Part shown: positions 32,119 through 40,632 of the stretch, piece after piece
Numbering within the stretch: position 1 is the first letter of the stretch
Layout of the letters: every line of letters starts with the position of its first letter
Assembly (NCBI GenBank): GCA_044229235.1
Contig: JBGATH010000013.1
Location: 31,587 to 95,586, forward strand
Length of the DNA stretch: 64,000 bases
DNA from: UKL13-2 sp044229235
Lineage (GTDB): Bacteria; Pseudomonadota; Gammaproteobacteria; Burkholderiales; Usitatibacteraceae
Direction of reading: 5' to 3'
The notes under the pieces: generated by a model
What the model was told of the DNA's origin: nothing
Databases searched by the model: none
What the model saw: the letters and a program-made list of their open reading frames with translations, nothing else
Position numbers and translations under genes: made by a program

Positions 32119-32706
32119 TTAGAAGGCGCCCTTGGTGGACGGCAGCACCCCGGCGGCACGGGCGTCGGTTTCGCACGCCATGCGCAGGGCGCGACCGAAG
32201 GCCTTGAACACGGTTTCGGCCTGGTGGTGTGAATTCACCCCGCGAAAGTTATCGATGTGAACCGTGGCCAAGGCGTGATTCACGAAACCCTGAAAAAACT
32301 CGATGAACAGGTCGACATCGAACTCGCCGACCCTGGCCCGCGTGAAGTCGACGTGATATTCGAGTCCCGGCCGCCCGGACAGATCGATCACCACCCGCGA
32401 CAGCGCCTCATCCAGCGGAACATAGGCGTGTCCATAGCGGCGGATGCCGACTTTATCGCCCAGCGCCTTGGAGAGGGCCTGACCGAGCGTAATGCCGACG
32501 TCCTCGACGGTGTGATGGGCGTCGATATGCAGGTCACCGGTGGCCTTGAGCTCGATGTCGATCATGCCGTGGCGCGCCACCTGGTCGATCATGTGGTCGA
32601 GGAACGGGATGCCCGAATCGAGCTTGGCATCGCCTTTGCCGTCGAGGTTGAGGACGACGCGAATCTGTGTTTCCTTGGTGTTACGGGTGACGTCGGCGGT
32701 TCTCAT
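32119..32706 (-). CDS. hisB: Imidazoleglycerol-phosphate dehydratase
   Basis: The 195-residue monofunctional dehydratase has the Mn-binding motifs SGIPFLDHMIDQVARHG (31-47), DLHIDAHHTVEDVGI (57-71) and NSHHQAETVFKAFGRAL. There is no fused histidinol-phosphatase domain, so histidinol-phosphate hydrolysis needs another protein. ATG overlaps the hisC stop by 4 bases. Confidence 0.95.
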   Translation of the reverse strand: MRTADVTRNTKETQIRVVLNLDGKGDAKLDSGIPFLDHMIDQVARHGMIDIELKATGDLHIDAHHTVEDVGITLGQALSKALGDKVGIRRYGHAYVPLDEALSRVVIDLSGRPGLEYHVDFTRARVGEFDVDLFIEFFQGFVNHALATVHIDNFRGVNSHHQAETVFKAFGRALRMACETDARAAGVLPSTKGAF

Positions 32707-33797
32707 GGGGCAAGCAAATCCTGTAGGGCTGCGATCAACTGATCGTTTTCGGCCGGCGTGCCGACGGTCAGGCGCAATGTATTCGCCAGCAGCGGGTGGG
32801 TATGGCTGGTGTTCTTCACAAGGATTCTACGTGAGAGCAGTTGCTTGAAAACGATTGCGGCATCGGGGACGCGAATGAGCACGAAATTGGCGTCGGAGGC
32901 AAAGCACTGCACCCGTGGCATGACGCCGAGCGACGCGGCGAGCCGGGCGCGTTCGTTCACCAGCATGGCGGCCTGATCAATCAGTGCAGGGTAGTGCCGC
33001 ATGGCGTAGCCGGCTGCGGCCTGGGTCAGCGCGTTGATGTTGTAGGGCAGCCGCAGCTTGTCGAACTCCGCCAGCCATTGGCGCCGGCCGATCAGCATGC
33101 CGAGCCGGACACCGGCCAGCCCGAGTTTCGACACCGTGCGCATGAGAACGGCGTTGGCATGGTTGGCAATCTCGTCGAGAAACGTGGCACGCGAGAATGC
33201 GAAGTAGGCCTCGTCGATGACGACCAGCCCACCGAAGGTTGCGGCTTCGAGGATCACCTCGCGCAGCACGCTGCGGTCAAACAGGTTGCCGGTCGGATTA
33301 TTCGGGTAGGCAAGAAAAATGACGGCCGGCTGTTCGGTGCGAATCGCCGCCATCAGCGCCCCGGCGTCGAGCGAGAAATCCTCGCGCAGCGGCACGCCGA
33401 CGTATCGCAGGCCGCAAAACGTGGCAATCATCCTGAACATTACGAACGCCGGCTCGACCGAGAGCAACGCGGCACCCGGCCGGGCGACGGCCAGGGCGAT
33501 GAGCTGAATGATTTCGTCCGAGCCGTTGCCCAACAATATGTCCAGCGAATCCGGGACGTGCATGGCTTGGCGTATCGCGGCCTTCAAGTCGGTGGCCTCG
33601 GCGCTGGGGTAGCGATTCAGCGACGCACCGGCCAGCGCATCGGCCAGACCGGCGCGCAGGTGCTCCGGGAAAGCGAACGGGTTTTCCATGGCGTCGAGCT
33701 TGACCATGCCCGTCGCTTCCTGCACATGGTAGGCGGACAGCGACTGTATCTCCGGACGAATGATGCCGATGGGTTTCCCGTTCGCCATGTGGTTCAC
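32703..33797 (-). CDS. hisC: Histidinol-phosphate aminotransferase
   Basis: The 364-residue class I/II PLP aminotransferase has YPNNPTGNLFD (about 164-174), VIDEAYFAFS and the PLP lysine in TVSKLGLAGVRLG (about 229-241). It makes histidinol phosphate from imidazole acetol phosphate. GTG at 33797 overlaps the hisD stop (GTGA); ATG at 33788, three codons in, is an alternative start. Confidence 0.94.
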   Translation of the reverse strand: MNHMANGKPIGIIRPEIQSLSAYHVQEATGMVKLDAMENPFAFPEHLRAGLADALAGASLNRYPSAEATDLKAAIRQAMHVPDSLDILLGNGSDEIIQLIALAVARPGAALLSVEPAFVMFRMIATFCGLRYVGVPLREDFSLDAGALMAAIRTEQPAVIFLAYPNNPTGNLFDRSVLREVILEAATFGGLVVIDEAYFAFSRATFLDEIANHANAVLMRTVSKLGLAGVRLGMLIGRRQWLAEFDKLRLPYNINALTQAAAGYAMRHYPALIDQAAMLVNERARLAASLGVMPRVQCFASDANFVLIRVPDAAIVFKQLLSRRILVKNTSHTHPLLANTLRLTVGTPAENDQLIAALQDLLAP

Positions 33798-35092
33798 TTG
33801 AAGCGGAATTCGGCAGACTGTGCGTGCGCCTCGAGGCCTTCGGCGCGGGCGAGCGTGGCCGCGACGCAGCCGAGGTCACCCGCGGCCTGCGCCGATACGC
33901 GGATGATCGACGAGCGCTTCTGGAAGTCGTACACGCCCAGCGGCGATGAAAAGCGGGCGGTGCGGGACGTCGGCAGGACATGGTTGGGCCCCGCGCAGTA
34001 GTCGCCGATGGATTCCGACGAGAACACCCCCATGAAAATGGCACCGGCGTGGCGAATCTGCGGCAGTAGCGCTGCCGGGTCAGCTACGGCCAACTCCAGG
34101 TGCTCGGGCGCGATGCGGTTGCAAATGATGCAGGCCTCGGCGAGATCGCGTACCCGAATCAGCGCGCCGCGATTGCTGATCGATGCGCGGATGATGTCGG
34201 CGCGCGGCATGTCGGCGAGCAGGCGCTGCATGCTGCTGCGCACCCGTTCGATGTAGCCCGCATCCGGGCACAGCAGGATGGCTTGGGCGATCTCGTCATG
34301 CTCGGCCTGCGAAAACAGGTCCATCGCCACCCAGTCCGGGTCGGCGCTGCCATCGGCGATGACGAGGATCTCGGACGGCCCGGCCACCATGTCGATGCCG
34401 ACCACGCCGAAGACGAAGCGCTTGGCGGCAGCCACATAGGCGTTGCCCGGGCCGACGATCTTGTCCACCGCCGGCACCGTCGCGGTGCCGTGCGCCAATG
34501 CGCCTACCGCCTGCGCGCCGCCGATGCGAAACACCCGGTCCACGCCGGCCAGTGCGGCCGCAGCCAGCACTGTTTCATTGATCGCGCCGTCGGGTGTGGG
34601 CGTGACCATGATCAACTCGGGTACGCCGGCGACCTTGGCCGCCATGGCGTTCATCAGCACCGACGACGGGTACGCCGCCTTACCCCCGGGCACGTACAGC
34701 CCGGCGCGATCCAGCGGGGTGATTTGCTGACCAAGCACTGTACCGCTGGCCTCGGTGTACTGCCATGAAGGCTGCTTCTGGTGTTCGTGATAGCTCTTGA
34801 TGCGCGCGGCGGCCGCTTCCAGCGCTTCACGCAGCGGTTTCGGCAATTTGTCCAGCGCGCTTGTCAGCGCGGTAGCGGGAATTTCCAGCGCTGCCGCGTC
34901 GGTCGCGGCCCAGCGATCGAAGCGGGCGGTGTATTCGAGCAACGCGGCATCGCCGCGCGCCCGTACGTCGCGCAGGATGTCGCGGGCGGTTTCCTCGACG
35001 CGCGGATCCTGGGCGGACTCAAAAGCGAGCAGGCGCTCGAGTGTTGCATCGAAATCGGCGCTGGCGGAATCGAGGGAGCGGATGGTCAGCAT
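33794..35092 (-). CDS. hisD: Histidinol dehydrogenase
   Basis: The 432-residue Zn/NAD enzyme performs the last two oxidations in histidine synthesis. Visible features are PLDRAGLYVPGGKAAYPSSVLMNAMAAKVAGVPEL, PAVDKIVGPGNAYVAAAKR, DLFSQAEHDEIAQAILL (His catalytic region) and PTSRTARFSSPLGVYDFQKRSS. The start is ATG at 35092 (MLTIRSLD); a longer open frame from a TTG at 35161 would pass through the palindromic repeat copy D and is rejected. Confidence 0.95.
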   Translation of the reverse strand: MLTIRSLDSASADFDATLERLLAFESAQDPRVEETARDILRDVRARGDAALLEYTARFDRWAATDAAALEIPATALTSALDKLPKPLREALEAAAARIKSYHEHQKQPSWQYTEASGTVLGQQITPLDRAGLYVPGGKAAYPSSVLMNAMAAKVAGVPELIMVTPTPDGAINETVLAAAALAGVDRVFRIGGAQAVGALAHGTATVPAVDKIVGPGNAYVAAAKRFVFGVVGIDMVAGPSEILVIADGSADPDWVAMDLFSQAEHDEIAQAILLCPDAGYIERVRSSMQRLLADMPRADIIRASISNRGALIRVRDLAEACIICNRIAPEHLELAVADPAALLPQIRHAGAIFMGVFSSESIGDYCAGPNHVLPTSRTARFSSPLGVYDFQKRSSIIRVSAQAAGDLGCVAATLARAEGLEAHAQSAEFRFK

Positions 35093-35111
35093 GGCCTTGG
35101 ATTTCAAATCT

Positions 35112-35167
35112 CCAGCATTGGCGCGGCGTTCCGGGCATTTTTGGCTGGAAAGCCGCGCCAATGCTGG
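35112..35167. repeat. 56-bp palindromic repeat family, copy D
   Basis: CCAGCATTGGCGCGGC ... GCCGCGCCAATGCTGG give perfect 16-base inverted arms, extended by two further pairs (ct...ag). It lies in the his operon between hisG and hisD and is the most complete copy. Confidence 0.92.
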
Positions 35168-35173
35168 AGGTTG

Positions 35174-35821
35174 CTAGATTAGTTTGGCAGCAGCGGCGAA
35201 GGCGTCCAGCATCGGCTGGATGGTGTCGTGTTTCAGTTTGAGAGCGGCACGGTTGACGATCAGGCGGCTGGAAATCTGCACGATGTCCTCGACCGCGACG
35301 AGGTGATTGGCGCGGAGTGTATTACCGGTGGAGACCAGGTCAACGATGGCGTCGGCGAGTCCCGTCAGCGGGGCGAGCTCCATCGAGCCGTACAGCTTGA
35401 TCAGGTTGACGTGCATGCCTTTGGCAGCGAAGTGCTCGCGCGCCGTCCGTACGTATTTGGTGGCGACGTTCAGCCGGGCGCCGCGTTTGACGGCGGCCGC
35501 GTAATCGAAACCTTCGCGCACGGCCACCATCATGCGGCACCTGCCGATGCCCAGATCAAGGGGCTGATAGAGTCCGCCGCCATCGTGCTCGAGCAGCACA
35601 TCCTTGCCGGCGACGCCCAGATCTGCCGCGCCGTACTGGACATAGGTTGGCACATCGGAGGCGCGCACGATTACCAGCCGCACGTCAGGCCGGTTGGTGC
35701 CGATGATGAGCTTGCGCGATTTTTCCGGATCGTCGGCCGGCGTGACGCCGGCTGCCGCCAGCAGCGGCAGGGTTTCATCGAAGATGCGGCCCTTCGAAAG
35801 CGCAACGGTCAGCATCGGCAT
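35174..35821 (-). CDS. hisG: ATP phosphoribosyltransferase, short form
   Basis: The 215-residue catalytic protein is the short HisG form, which needs HisZ as regulatory partner; no hisZ was found in this window. It starts MPMLTVALSKGRIFDETLPLL and has IVRASDVPTYVQYGAADLGVAGKDVL and the PRPP-binding TGLADAIVDLVSTGNTLRAN. It makes PR-ATP, the first committed step. Overlaps nothing; murA ends 2 bases upstream. Confidence 0.94.
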   Translation of the reverse strand: MPMLTVALSKGRIFDETLPLLAAAGVTPADDPEKSRKLIIGTNRPDVRLVIVRASDVPTYVQYGAADLGVAGKDVLLEHDGGGLYQPLDLGIGRCRMMVAVREGFDYAAAVKRGARLNVATKYVRTAREHFAAKGMHVNLIKLYGSMELAPLTGLADAIVDLVSTGNTLRANHLVAVEDIVQISSRLIVNRAALKLKHDTIQPMLDAFAAAAKLI

Positions 35822-35823
35822 GA

Positions 35824-37074
35824 TCAGCCCATGCGCTCGATCTGTGCACCGAGCTGCGAAAGCTTCTGCTCAAGGCGTGCATAGCCGCGGTCGAGGTGGT
35901 AGATCCGGTCGACGATGGTCTCGCCGGCAGCCACCAGTCCGGCAATGACCAGGCACGCGGAGGCACGCAGGTCGGTCGCCATGACAGTCGCACCGGTCAG
36001 GGTATCGACGCCGTGCACGATGGCGGTGTTGCCCTCGATATCTACCTTGGCGCCGAGGCGCACCAGCTCCTGCACGTGCATGAAGCGGTTCTCAAAAATC
36101 GTTTCGGTGACGATGGCGGTACCGGCAGCGATGGAATTGAGAGCGATGAACTGTGCCTGCATGTCGGTCGGAAACGCCGGATACGGGGCGGTGCGCAGGT
36201 TGACTGCCTTCGGGCGACCCTTGGCCTCTATGTCAATGGTGTCGGCTGTGGCAGAAATTCGGGCGCCGGCCTCGCGCAACTTGTCGATGACGGCATCCAG
36301 CGTGTTTGCCTGCGCGTGGGTCAGCCGGACGGTGCCACCGGTTGCGGTAACCGCGACGAGGAACGTGCCGGTTTCGATGCGGTCCGCCATCACGGTGTGA
36401 ACGGCGCCGGAAAGCCCCGCGACACCTTCGACGACGATGACGTCGGAGCCATGGCCCTTGATTTTCGCGCCCATCTTGATCAGGCATTCAGCCAAGTCCA
36501 CTACTTCCGGCTCACGCGCGGCGTTCTCGAGAACGGTGGTGCCATCGGCCAGGCAGGCGGCCATCATCAGGTTCTCGGTGCCGGTCACGGTGACCGTGTC
36601 CATGAAAATTCGCGCACCCCTGAGGCGCGACGCCGTCGCCAGGATGTAGCCGCCTTCAATGGTGATTTTTGCGCCCATGGCCTCGAGGCCCTTGATGTGC
36701 AAATCGACCGGGCGGGCGCCAATGGCGCAGCCTCCAGGCAGCGACACCTTGGCCTCGCCGAACCGCGCGACCAGCGGACCCAGCGCCAGGATGGAGGCGC
36801 GCATGGTCTTGACGAGATCGTACGGCGCGACCGGGTTATTCACCGGGCCCGCGTCCAGGGTGACCGACTCGCCTTCCCGTTTGCAGATCACGCCCATCTG
36901 TTCCAGCAGCCTGAGCATGGTGCCGATGTCGTTGAGCTCGGGTACGTTGTGCAGCACCAGCGGCTGCGGGGTCAGCAAGCCCGCGCAAAGGATCGGCAGC
37001 GCCGCGTTTTTTGCGCCGGAGATGCGAACTTCACCACGAAGCGGATAGCCGCCCCGGATCTTTAACTTCTGCAT
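35824..37074 (-). CDS. murA: UDP-N-acetylglucosamine 1-carboxyvinyltransferase
   Basis: The 416-residue enzyme transfers enolpyruvate to UDP-GlcNAc, the first peptidoglycan step. RISGAKNAALPILCAGLL (N-terminal KN motif) and SLPGGCAIGARPVDLHIKGLEAMGA, the loop with the catalytic Cys, are intact, implying fosfomycin sensitivity at that residue. Start at ATG 37074 (MQKLKIRGG); the longer reading from 37146 lacks support. It sits between ibaG and hisG, an order common in Betaproteobacteria. Confidence 0.95.
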   Translation of the reverse strand: MQKLKIRGGYPLRGEVRISGAKNAALPILCAGLLTPQPLVLHNVPELNDIGTMLRLLEQMGVICKREGESVTLDAGPVNNPVAPYDLVKTMRASILALGPLVARFGEAKVSLPGGCAIGARPVDLHIKGLEAMGAKITIEGGYILATASRLRGARIFMDTVTVTGTENLMMAACLADGTTVLENAAREPEVVDLAECLIKMGAKIKGHGSDVIVVEGVAGLSGAVHTVMADRIETGTFLVAVTATGGTVRLTHAQANTLDAVIDKLREAGARISATADTIDIEAKGRPKAVNLRTAPYPAFPTDMQAQFIALNSIAAGTAIVTETIFENRFMHVQELVRLGAKVDIEGNTAIVHGVDTLTGATVMATDLRASACLVIAGLVAAGETIVDRIYHLDRGYARLEQKLSQLGAQIERMG

Positions 37075-37087
37075 GGCGGGAAATACC

Positions 37088-37333
37088 TTAGTTGACGGGG
37101 TGATTCGTCCATTCGCCCGGTGTGAGGGTGCGCATGGACAGGGCATGGATTTCTTCGCGCATGCGCGCGCCGAGGGTGCCGTAGACGATCTGGTGGCGCT
37201 GCACGCGCGATTTGCCTTCGAACGCGGCCGACACGATCACGGCCTGGAAATGTGCCCCGTCGCCTTCAACTTCCAGGTGCTGGCAGTCAAGGCTGGCGCG
37301 GATGTCATGTTCGATCGATTGCGGGGTGACCAT
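37088..37333 (-). CDS. ibaG: BolA/IbaG-family protein
   Basis: The 81-residue protein starts MVTPQSIEHDIRASL and has the BolA fold signature DGAHFQAVIVSAAFEGKSRVQRHQIVYGTLGARM, followed by an EIHALSMRTLTPGEW tail. BolA-like proteins pair with monothiol glutaredoxins in Fe-S handling; IbaG is the murA-linked type. I choose the ATG at 37333 over a longer frame from 37675, which runs through the neighbouring ABC permease in another phase. Confidence 0.9.
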   Translation of the reverse strand: MVTPQSIEHDIRASLDCQHLEVEGDGAHFQAVIVSAAFEGKSRVQRHQIVYGTLGARMREEIHALSMRTLTPGEWTNHPVN

Positions 37334-37389
37334 GGGGAGCCGGTGGAGTTGGGTGGGGGCGCTTCGCCGGCACAGGGAAGCGAGCAAGG

Positions 37390-38145
37390 CTATTGCCTGA
37401 GCTTGTATCCCGATTTTAGCAAGTAAAGGGTGGCAGCCGAAAGGCACAGGAATGCGCCCGCGGTGACAGACATCGATACCCAGAGTGAAATGTCCGCCTT
37501 GCCGAAGAAGCCGAAACGAAAGCCGTCGATCATGTAAAAGAACGGGTTCAGCTTGGAAAGCGTCTGCCAGAACGGCGGCAAGGAGTGAATGGAATAGAAC
37601 ACACCGGACAGAAATGTCAGCGGCATGATCAGAAAATTCTGGAACGCCGCCAGCTGGTCGAACTTGTCGGCCCAAAGGCCGGCGATGATGCCCAGCGCCG
37701 CCAGCATGCCGCTGCCAAGAACGGCGAAATACACAATTGCCCAGACGCTGTGAACGGGAATGTGCGCGACCACGACGCCGACGGCGAATACACCGAGTCC
37801 CACGGCCAGCGCGCGCACCACTGCGGCGATCAGATAGGCACCGTAATAGTCCCAGTGCGACAGCGGCGGCAGCAGGATGAACAGGATGTTGCCGGTGATT
37901 TTCGACTGGATCAGCGATGAGGAGGTGTTGGCGAATGAATTCTGCAGCATCGACATCATGGCCAGCCCCGGAATCAGGAACTGCTCGTAGGTCACCCCCG
38001 GGAACGCGGCGTTGCTGCCTGACATGACGTGCGAAAAAATCAACATGTACAGCAGGGCAGTCAACACCGGCGCGGCGATCGTCTGGAAGGCCACCTTCCA
38101 GAAGCGCAGGACTTCCTTCAGCAGCAATGTCTGGAAACCGGTCAT
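37390..38145 (-). CDS. ABC-2 type transporter permease (YadH-like)
   Basis: The 251-residue protein has six membrane helices and the ABC-2 signature with GFQTLLLKEVLRFWKVAFQTIAAPVLTALLYMLIFSHVMSG at its N-terminus. The ATG at 38145 overlaps the stop of the upstream ATP-binding gene (ATGA, 38142-38145). With its ATPase it forms a YadGH-like exporter of unknown substrate, in the mla block. Confidence 0.92.
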   Translation of the reverse strand: MTGFQTLLLKEVLRFWKVAFQTIAAPVLTALLYMLIFSHVMSGSNAAFPGVTYEQFLIPGLAMMSMLQNSFANTSSSLIQSKITGNILFILLPPLSHWDYYGAYLIAAVVRALAVGLGVFAVGVVVAHIPVHSVWAIVYFAVLGSGMLAALGIIAGLWADKFDQLAAFQNFLIMPLTFLSGVFYSIHSLPPFWQTLSKLNPFFYMIDGFRFGFFGKADISLWVSMSVTAGAFLCLSAATLYLLKSGYKLRQ

Positions 38146-39050
38146 GACGGCCTGTGCATCAGCTTGACAAACACTTCCTCGAGATCGGGCTCGGCGACCT
38201 CGAGATTGACGATGCGCGCGCCGCTGCGGCGAAGCTCCGCCAGCTTGAGCTCGACCTCGGCGACTTCCTGGACCTCGAAGCAATGCCATGCGCCTTGCTG
38301 GCGGGAGCGCATGGCCAGCAGGCCGGGCGGCAGTTCGCCTTCGATCACCACGCGCAAGACGCGCTCCGAGAACGCGCTCAGCAGATTGGCGGTGGTGTCC
38401 ATGGCCACAACCTGCCCCTGCTTCATCATCGCGATGCGCGAACAGAGTTGCTGCGCTTCTTCCAGGTAATGCGTCGTCAGCAGTATGGTGTGCCCGGTGT
38501 GGTTGAGTTCACGGATGAACTGCCACAGGGTCTGGCGCAATTCCACATCAACACCGGCGGTCGGCTCGTCGAGCACGATGACCGGCGGACGGTGGACCAG
38601 TGCCTGCGCCACCAGCACGCGTCGTTTCATGCCGCCTGACAGCTGGCGCATGTTGTTGTCGGCCTTGTCGGTCAGGGAAAGCTTGTGCAGCAGCTCATCG
38701 ATCCAGGAATCGAGCGCCGCGCCGCGCGCGATGCCGAAATAACCTGCCTGGAAGCGCAATGTTTCGCGTACCGAAAAGAACGGATCGAAAACGATCTCCT
38801 GCGGCACAATGCCCAGCGCACGGCGCGCCTGCCGGTAATCGGCCCGCACGTCGTGGCCCATCACGCTCAATTGCCCCGAATCGATGCGCGTGAGGCCGGC
38901 CAGCGCCGAAATGAGGGTAGTCTTGCCGGCGCCGTTGGGCCCCAGCAGCGCAAAGAACTCGCCCTGCTCGACTCGCAGTGAAACGGCGGCGAGTGCCTGC
39001 ACGGCGCCAAACTTCTTGGCAACACTGACGACGTCAATGGCGGGAGGCAT
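38142..39050 (-). CDS. ABC transporter ATP-binding protein (YadG-like)
   Basis: The 302-residue ATPase has Walker A GPNGAGKTT (about 36-44), signature LSGGMKRRV, Walker B VIVLDEPTAGVD and the CcmA/YadG-type C-terminal extension. It pairs with the downstream permease. Substrate unknown; the location between mlaB and ibaG is conserved in Betaproteobacteria. Confidence 0.93.
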   Translation of the reverse strand: MPPAIDVVSVAKKFGAVQALAAVSLRVEQGEFFALLGPNGAGKTTLISALAGLTRIDSGQLSVMGHDVRADYRQARRALGIVPQEIVFDPFFSVRETLRFQAGYFGIARGAALDSWIDELLHKLSLTDKADNNMRQLSGGMKRRVLVAQALVHRPPVIVLDEPTAGVDVELRQTLWQFIRELNHTGHTILLTTHYLEEAQQLCSRIAMMKQGQVVAMDTTANLLSAFSERVLRVVIEGELPPGLLAMRSRQQGAWHCFEVQEVAEVELKLAELRRSGARIVNLEVAEPDLEEVFVKLMHRPS

Positions 39051-39083
39051 CAGGGGGCGTGAAGCGCTGCGATAAGCCTGGAG

Positions 39084-39425
39084 TCAAGCGGCTCCCGCTT
39101 TGCCACCACAACCCGCCAGTTGCGAGGGACAGTGAATCATCTGGTCGACACCGTACAGGTCGGCGAGCGATTGCAGGTTCTCCGGAAGGTGAATGTAGCG
39201 CAGCGCCTTGCCGAGGCGCGTTGATTCCCTGCGCCAGTGCAGCATCAGCGCAACCGCCGAGGAATCAAATTCCGTCACGTGCGAGAAGTCGATCGCGAGA
39301 CATTCCGGTAACTTCTCCTGCGAAGCGTACTGCCGCGTTTCCGCGAGCAGGCGCGACATGCTGGCCAGAGTCAGTGGCCCCTCAAGTTGCAGGACTTCGC
39401 CGACGACTGTGCTGGCAGCGTTCAT
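39084..39425 (-). CDS. mlaB: STAS-domain protein MlaB
   Basis: The 113-residue protein has the STAS fold core CLAIDFSHVTEFDSSAVALMLHW (about 43-65). MlaB binds the MlaF ATPase and is needed for phospholipid-transport complex assembly. It lies immediately after mlaC. Confidence 0.87.
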   Translation of the reverse strand: MNAASTVVGEVLQLEGPLTLASMSRLLAETRQYASQEKLPECLAIDFSHVTEFDSSAVALMLHWRRESTRLGKALRYIHLPENLQSLADLYGVDQMIHCPSQLAGCGGKAGAA

Positions 39426-39436
39426 TTCCGCGCATC

Positions 39437-40048
39437 CTACCTGGCAGCATTCTTTGCGTTGCGCTCGGACAGCGACTTCACCAGGGCATCGATGCCGGAC
39501 TTCTGGATTTCCGTATTGAACGAACTGCGGTAGTTGGTGACCAGCGACACGCCGTCGATCAGCACGTCATAGACCTTCCAGGCATTGCCGATCTTCTCGA
39601 GACTGTAATCGATTGGAATCGGCTGGCCGCCAGGTTGGTTGACGAGCGTCTTGACCACGACTTCCGTGTCACCGGTCGCCGCCTTGAGCGGCTTTACGTC
39701 GATGGTCTGGTTGCGATACTGCGAAAGCGATGTGGAGTAGGTGCGTACCAGCAAGGTGCGGAACTCATCGGTCAGCGCTTTCTTCTGCGCGTCATTGGCG
39801 TCGCGCCAGTTGCGGCCCACGGCGAGCTGTGTCATGCGGGGGAAATTGAAATACGGCAGCACCTTGTCCTCCGCCAGCTTCTCAATTTTCTTCTGGTTGC
39901 CGGCCTGCAGGTCCTTGTCGGCCTTGATGGCCGCGAGGATTTCATTTGTCGTCCGCCGGACCATTTCGTCCGGTGCCTCCTGGGCATGGACAGTCAAGCC
40001 GAAGGCGGCCAGCGCGGCAAACAGGAAAAACGAAAACTGTTTCAACAT
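39437..40048 (-). CDS. mlaC: Periplasmic phospholipid-binding protein MlaC
   Basis: The 203-residue protein begins with a signal peptide (MLKQFSFFLFAALAAFGLTVHA|QE) and the mature part has KILPYFNFPRMTQLAVG-like sequence (here KVLPYFNFPRMTQLAVG), LTDEFRTLLVRTYSTSLSQY and VYDVLIDGVSLVTNYRSSFN, the Ttg2/MlaC family core. It shuttles phospholipid between the outer membrane and MlaFEDB. Start at 40048. Confidence 0.93.
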   Translation of the reverse strand: MLKQFSFFLFAALAAFGLTVHAQEAPDEMVRRTTNEILAAIKADKDLQAGNQKKIEKLAEDKVLPYFNFPRMTQLAVGRNWRDANDAQKKALTDEFRTLLVRTYSTSLSQYRNQTIDVKPLKAATGDTEVVVKTLVNQPGGQPIPIDYSLEKIGNAWKVYDVLIDGVSLVTNYRSSFNTEIQKSGIDALVKSLSERNAKNAAR

Positions 40049-40118
40049 GATTTGGACCTGAAAATGTGGAATCGACATGCAGGGTACTCAACGCGCCTGG
40101 GTCGGCGCGGTTTACGCA

Positions 40119-40613
40119 CTATTTCTTTACGGCCGGCTTGTCGGCGCCGTTGCCAGCACCTTCGGACGCCTTGCCGAACATGAATTGCCCAATCAGGCGC
40201 TCAAGCACCACGGCCGATTGCGTCAGCGTGATCTTGTCGCCGGCCTTCAGGTTCTTGTCGTCGCCGCCGGCGTCGAGGCCCACATAGACTTCACCCAGCA
40301 GGCCGGAGGTAAGGATGGATGCGCTGGTGTCCTTCGGGAAGGCGTAGCGGTTTTCAAGGGACAGCGTGACGGAGGCCTGAAATGCCTTGTTGTCGAAGTG
40401 GATGTCGGTAACCCGGCCGACGACGACGCCGGCGCTCTTCACGGGCGCCTTCACCTTCAGTCCGCCGATGTTTTCGAAGCGCGCCAGGACGTCATAGGTT
40501 TTTTGCGTCCGTTCATCATTCAGGCCGCCGACCTGCAAGGCGAGAAACACCAGGGCGAGGAAGCCGGCGATCATGAAGACGCCAACCCAGAAATCCAGCA
40601 GTTTTCTATCCAT
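40119..40613 (-). CDS. mlaD: MCE-domain protein MlaD
   Basis: The 164-residue protein has an N-terminal membrane helix (about 9-29) and an MCE domain, FENIGGLKVKAPVKSAGVVVGRVTDI and ILTSGLLGEVYVGLDAGG (about 100-117). MlaD forms the hexameric ring of the MlaFEDB complex. It is shorter than E. coli MlaD, ending in a Gly/Lys-rich tail. Confidence 0.94.
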   Translation of the reverse strand: MDRKLLDFWVGVFMIAGFLALVFLALQVGGLNDERTQKTYDVLARFENIGGLKVKAPVKSAGVVVGRVTDIHFDNKAFQASVTLSLENRYAFPKDTSASILTSGLLGEVYVGLDAGGDDKNLKAGDKITLTQSAVVLERLIGQFMFGKASEGAGNGADKPAVKK

Positions 40614-40632
40614 GTGAGACCCTTTTCAATTC

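Noticed and set aside
35092..35161. An N-terminal extension of hisD from a TTG at 35161
   Set aside because: It would be translated through the 56-bp palindrome (copy D) and lacks family alignment; ATG at 35092 is the family start.
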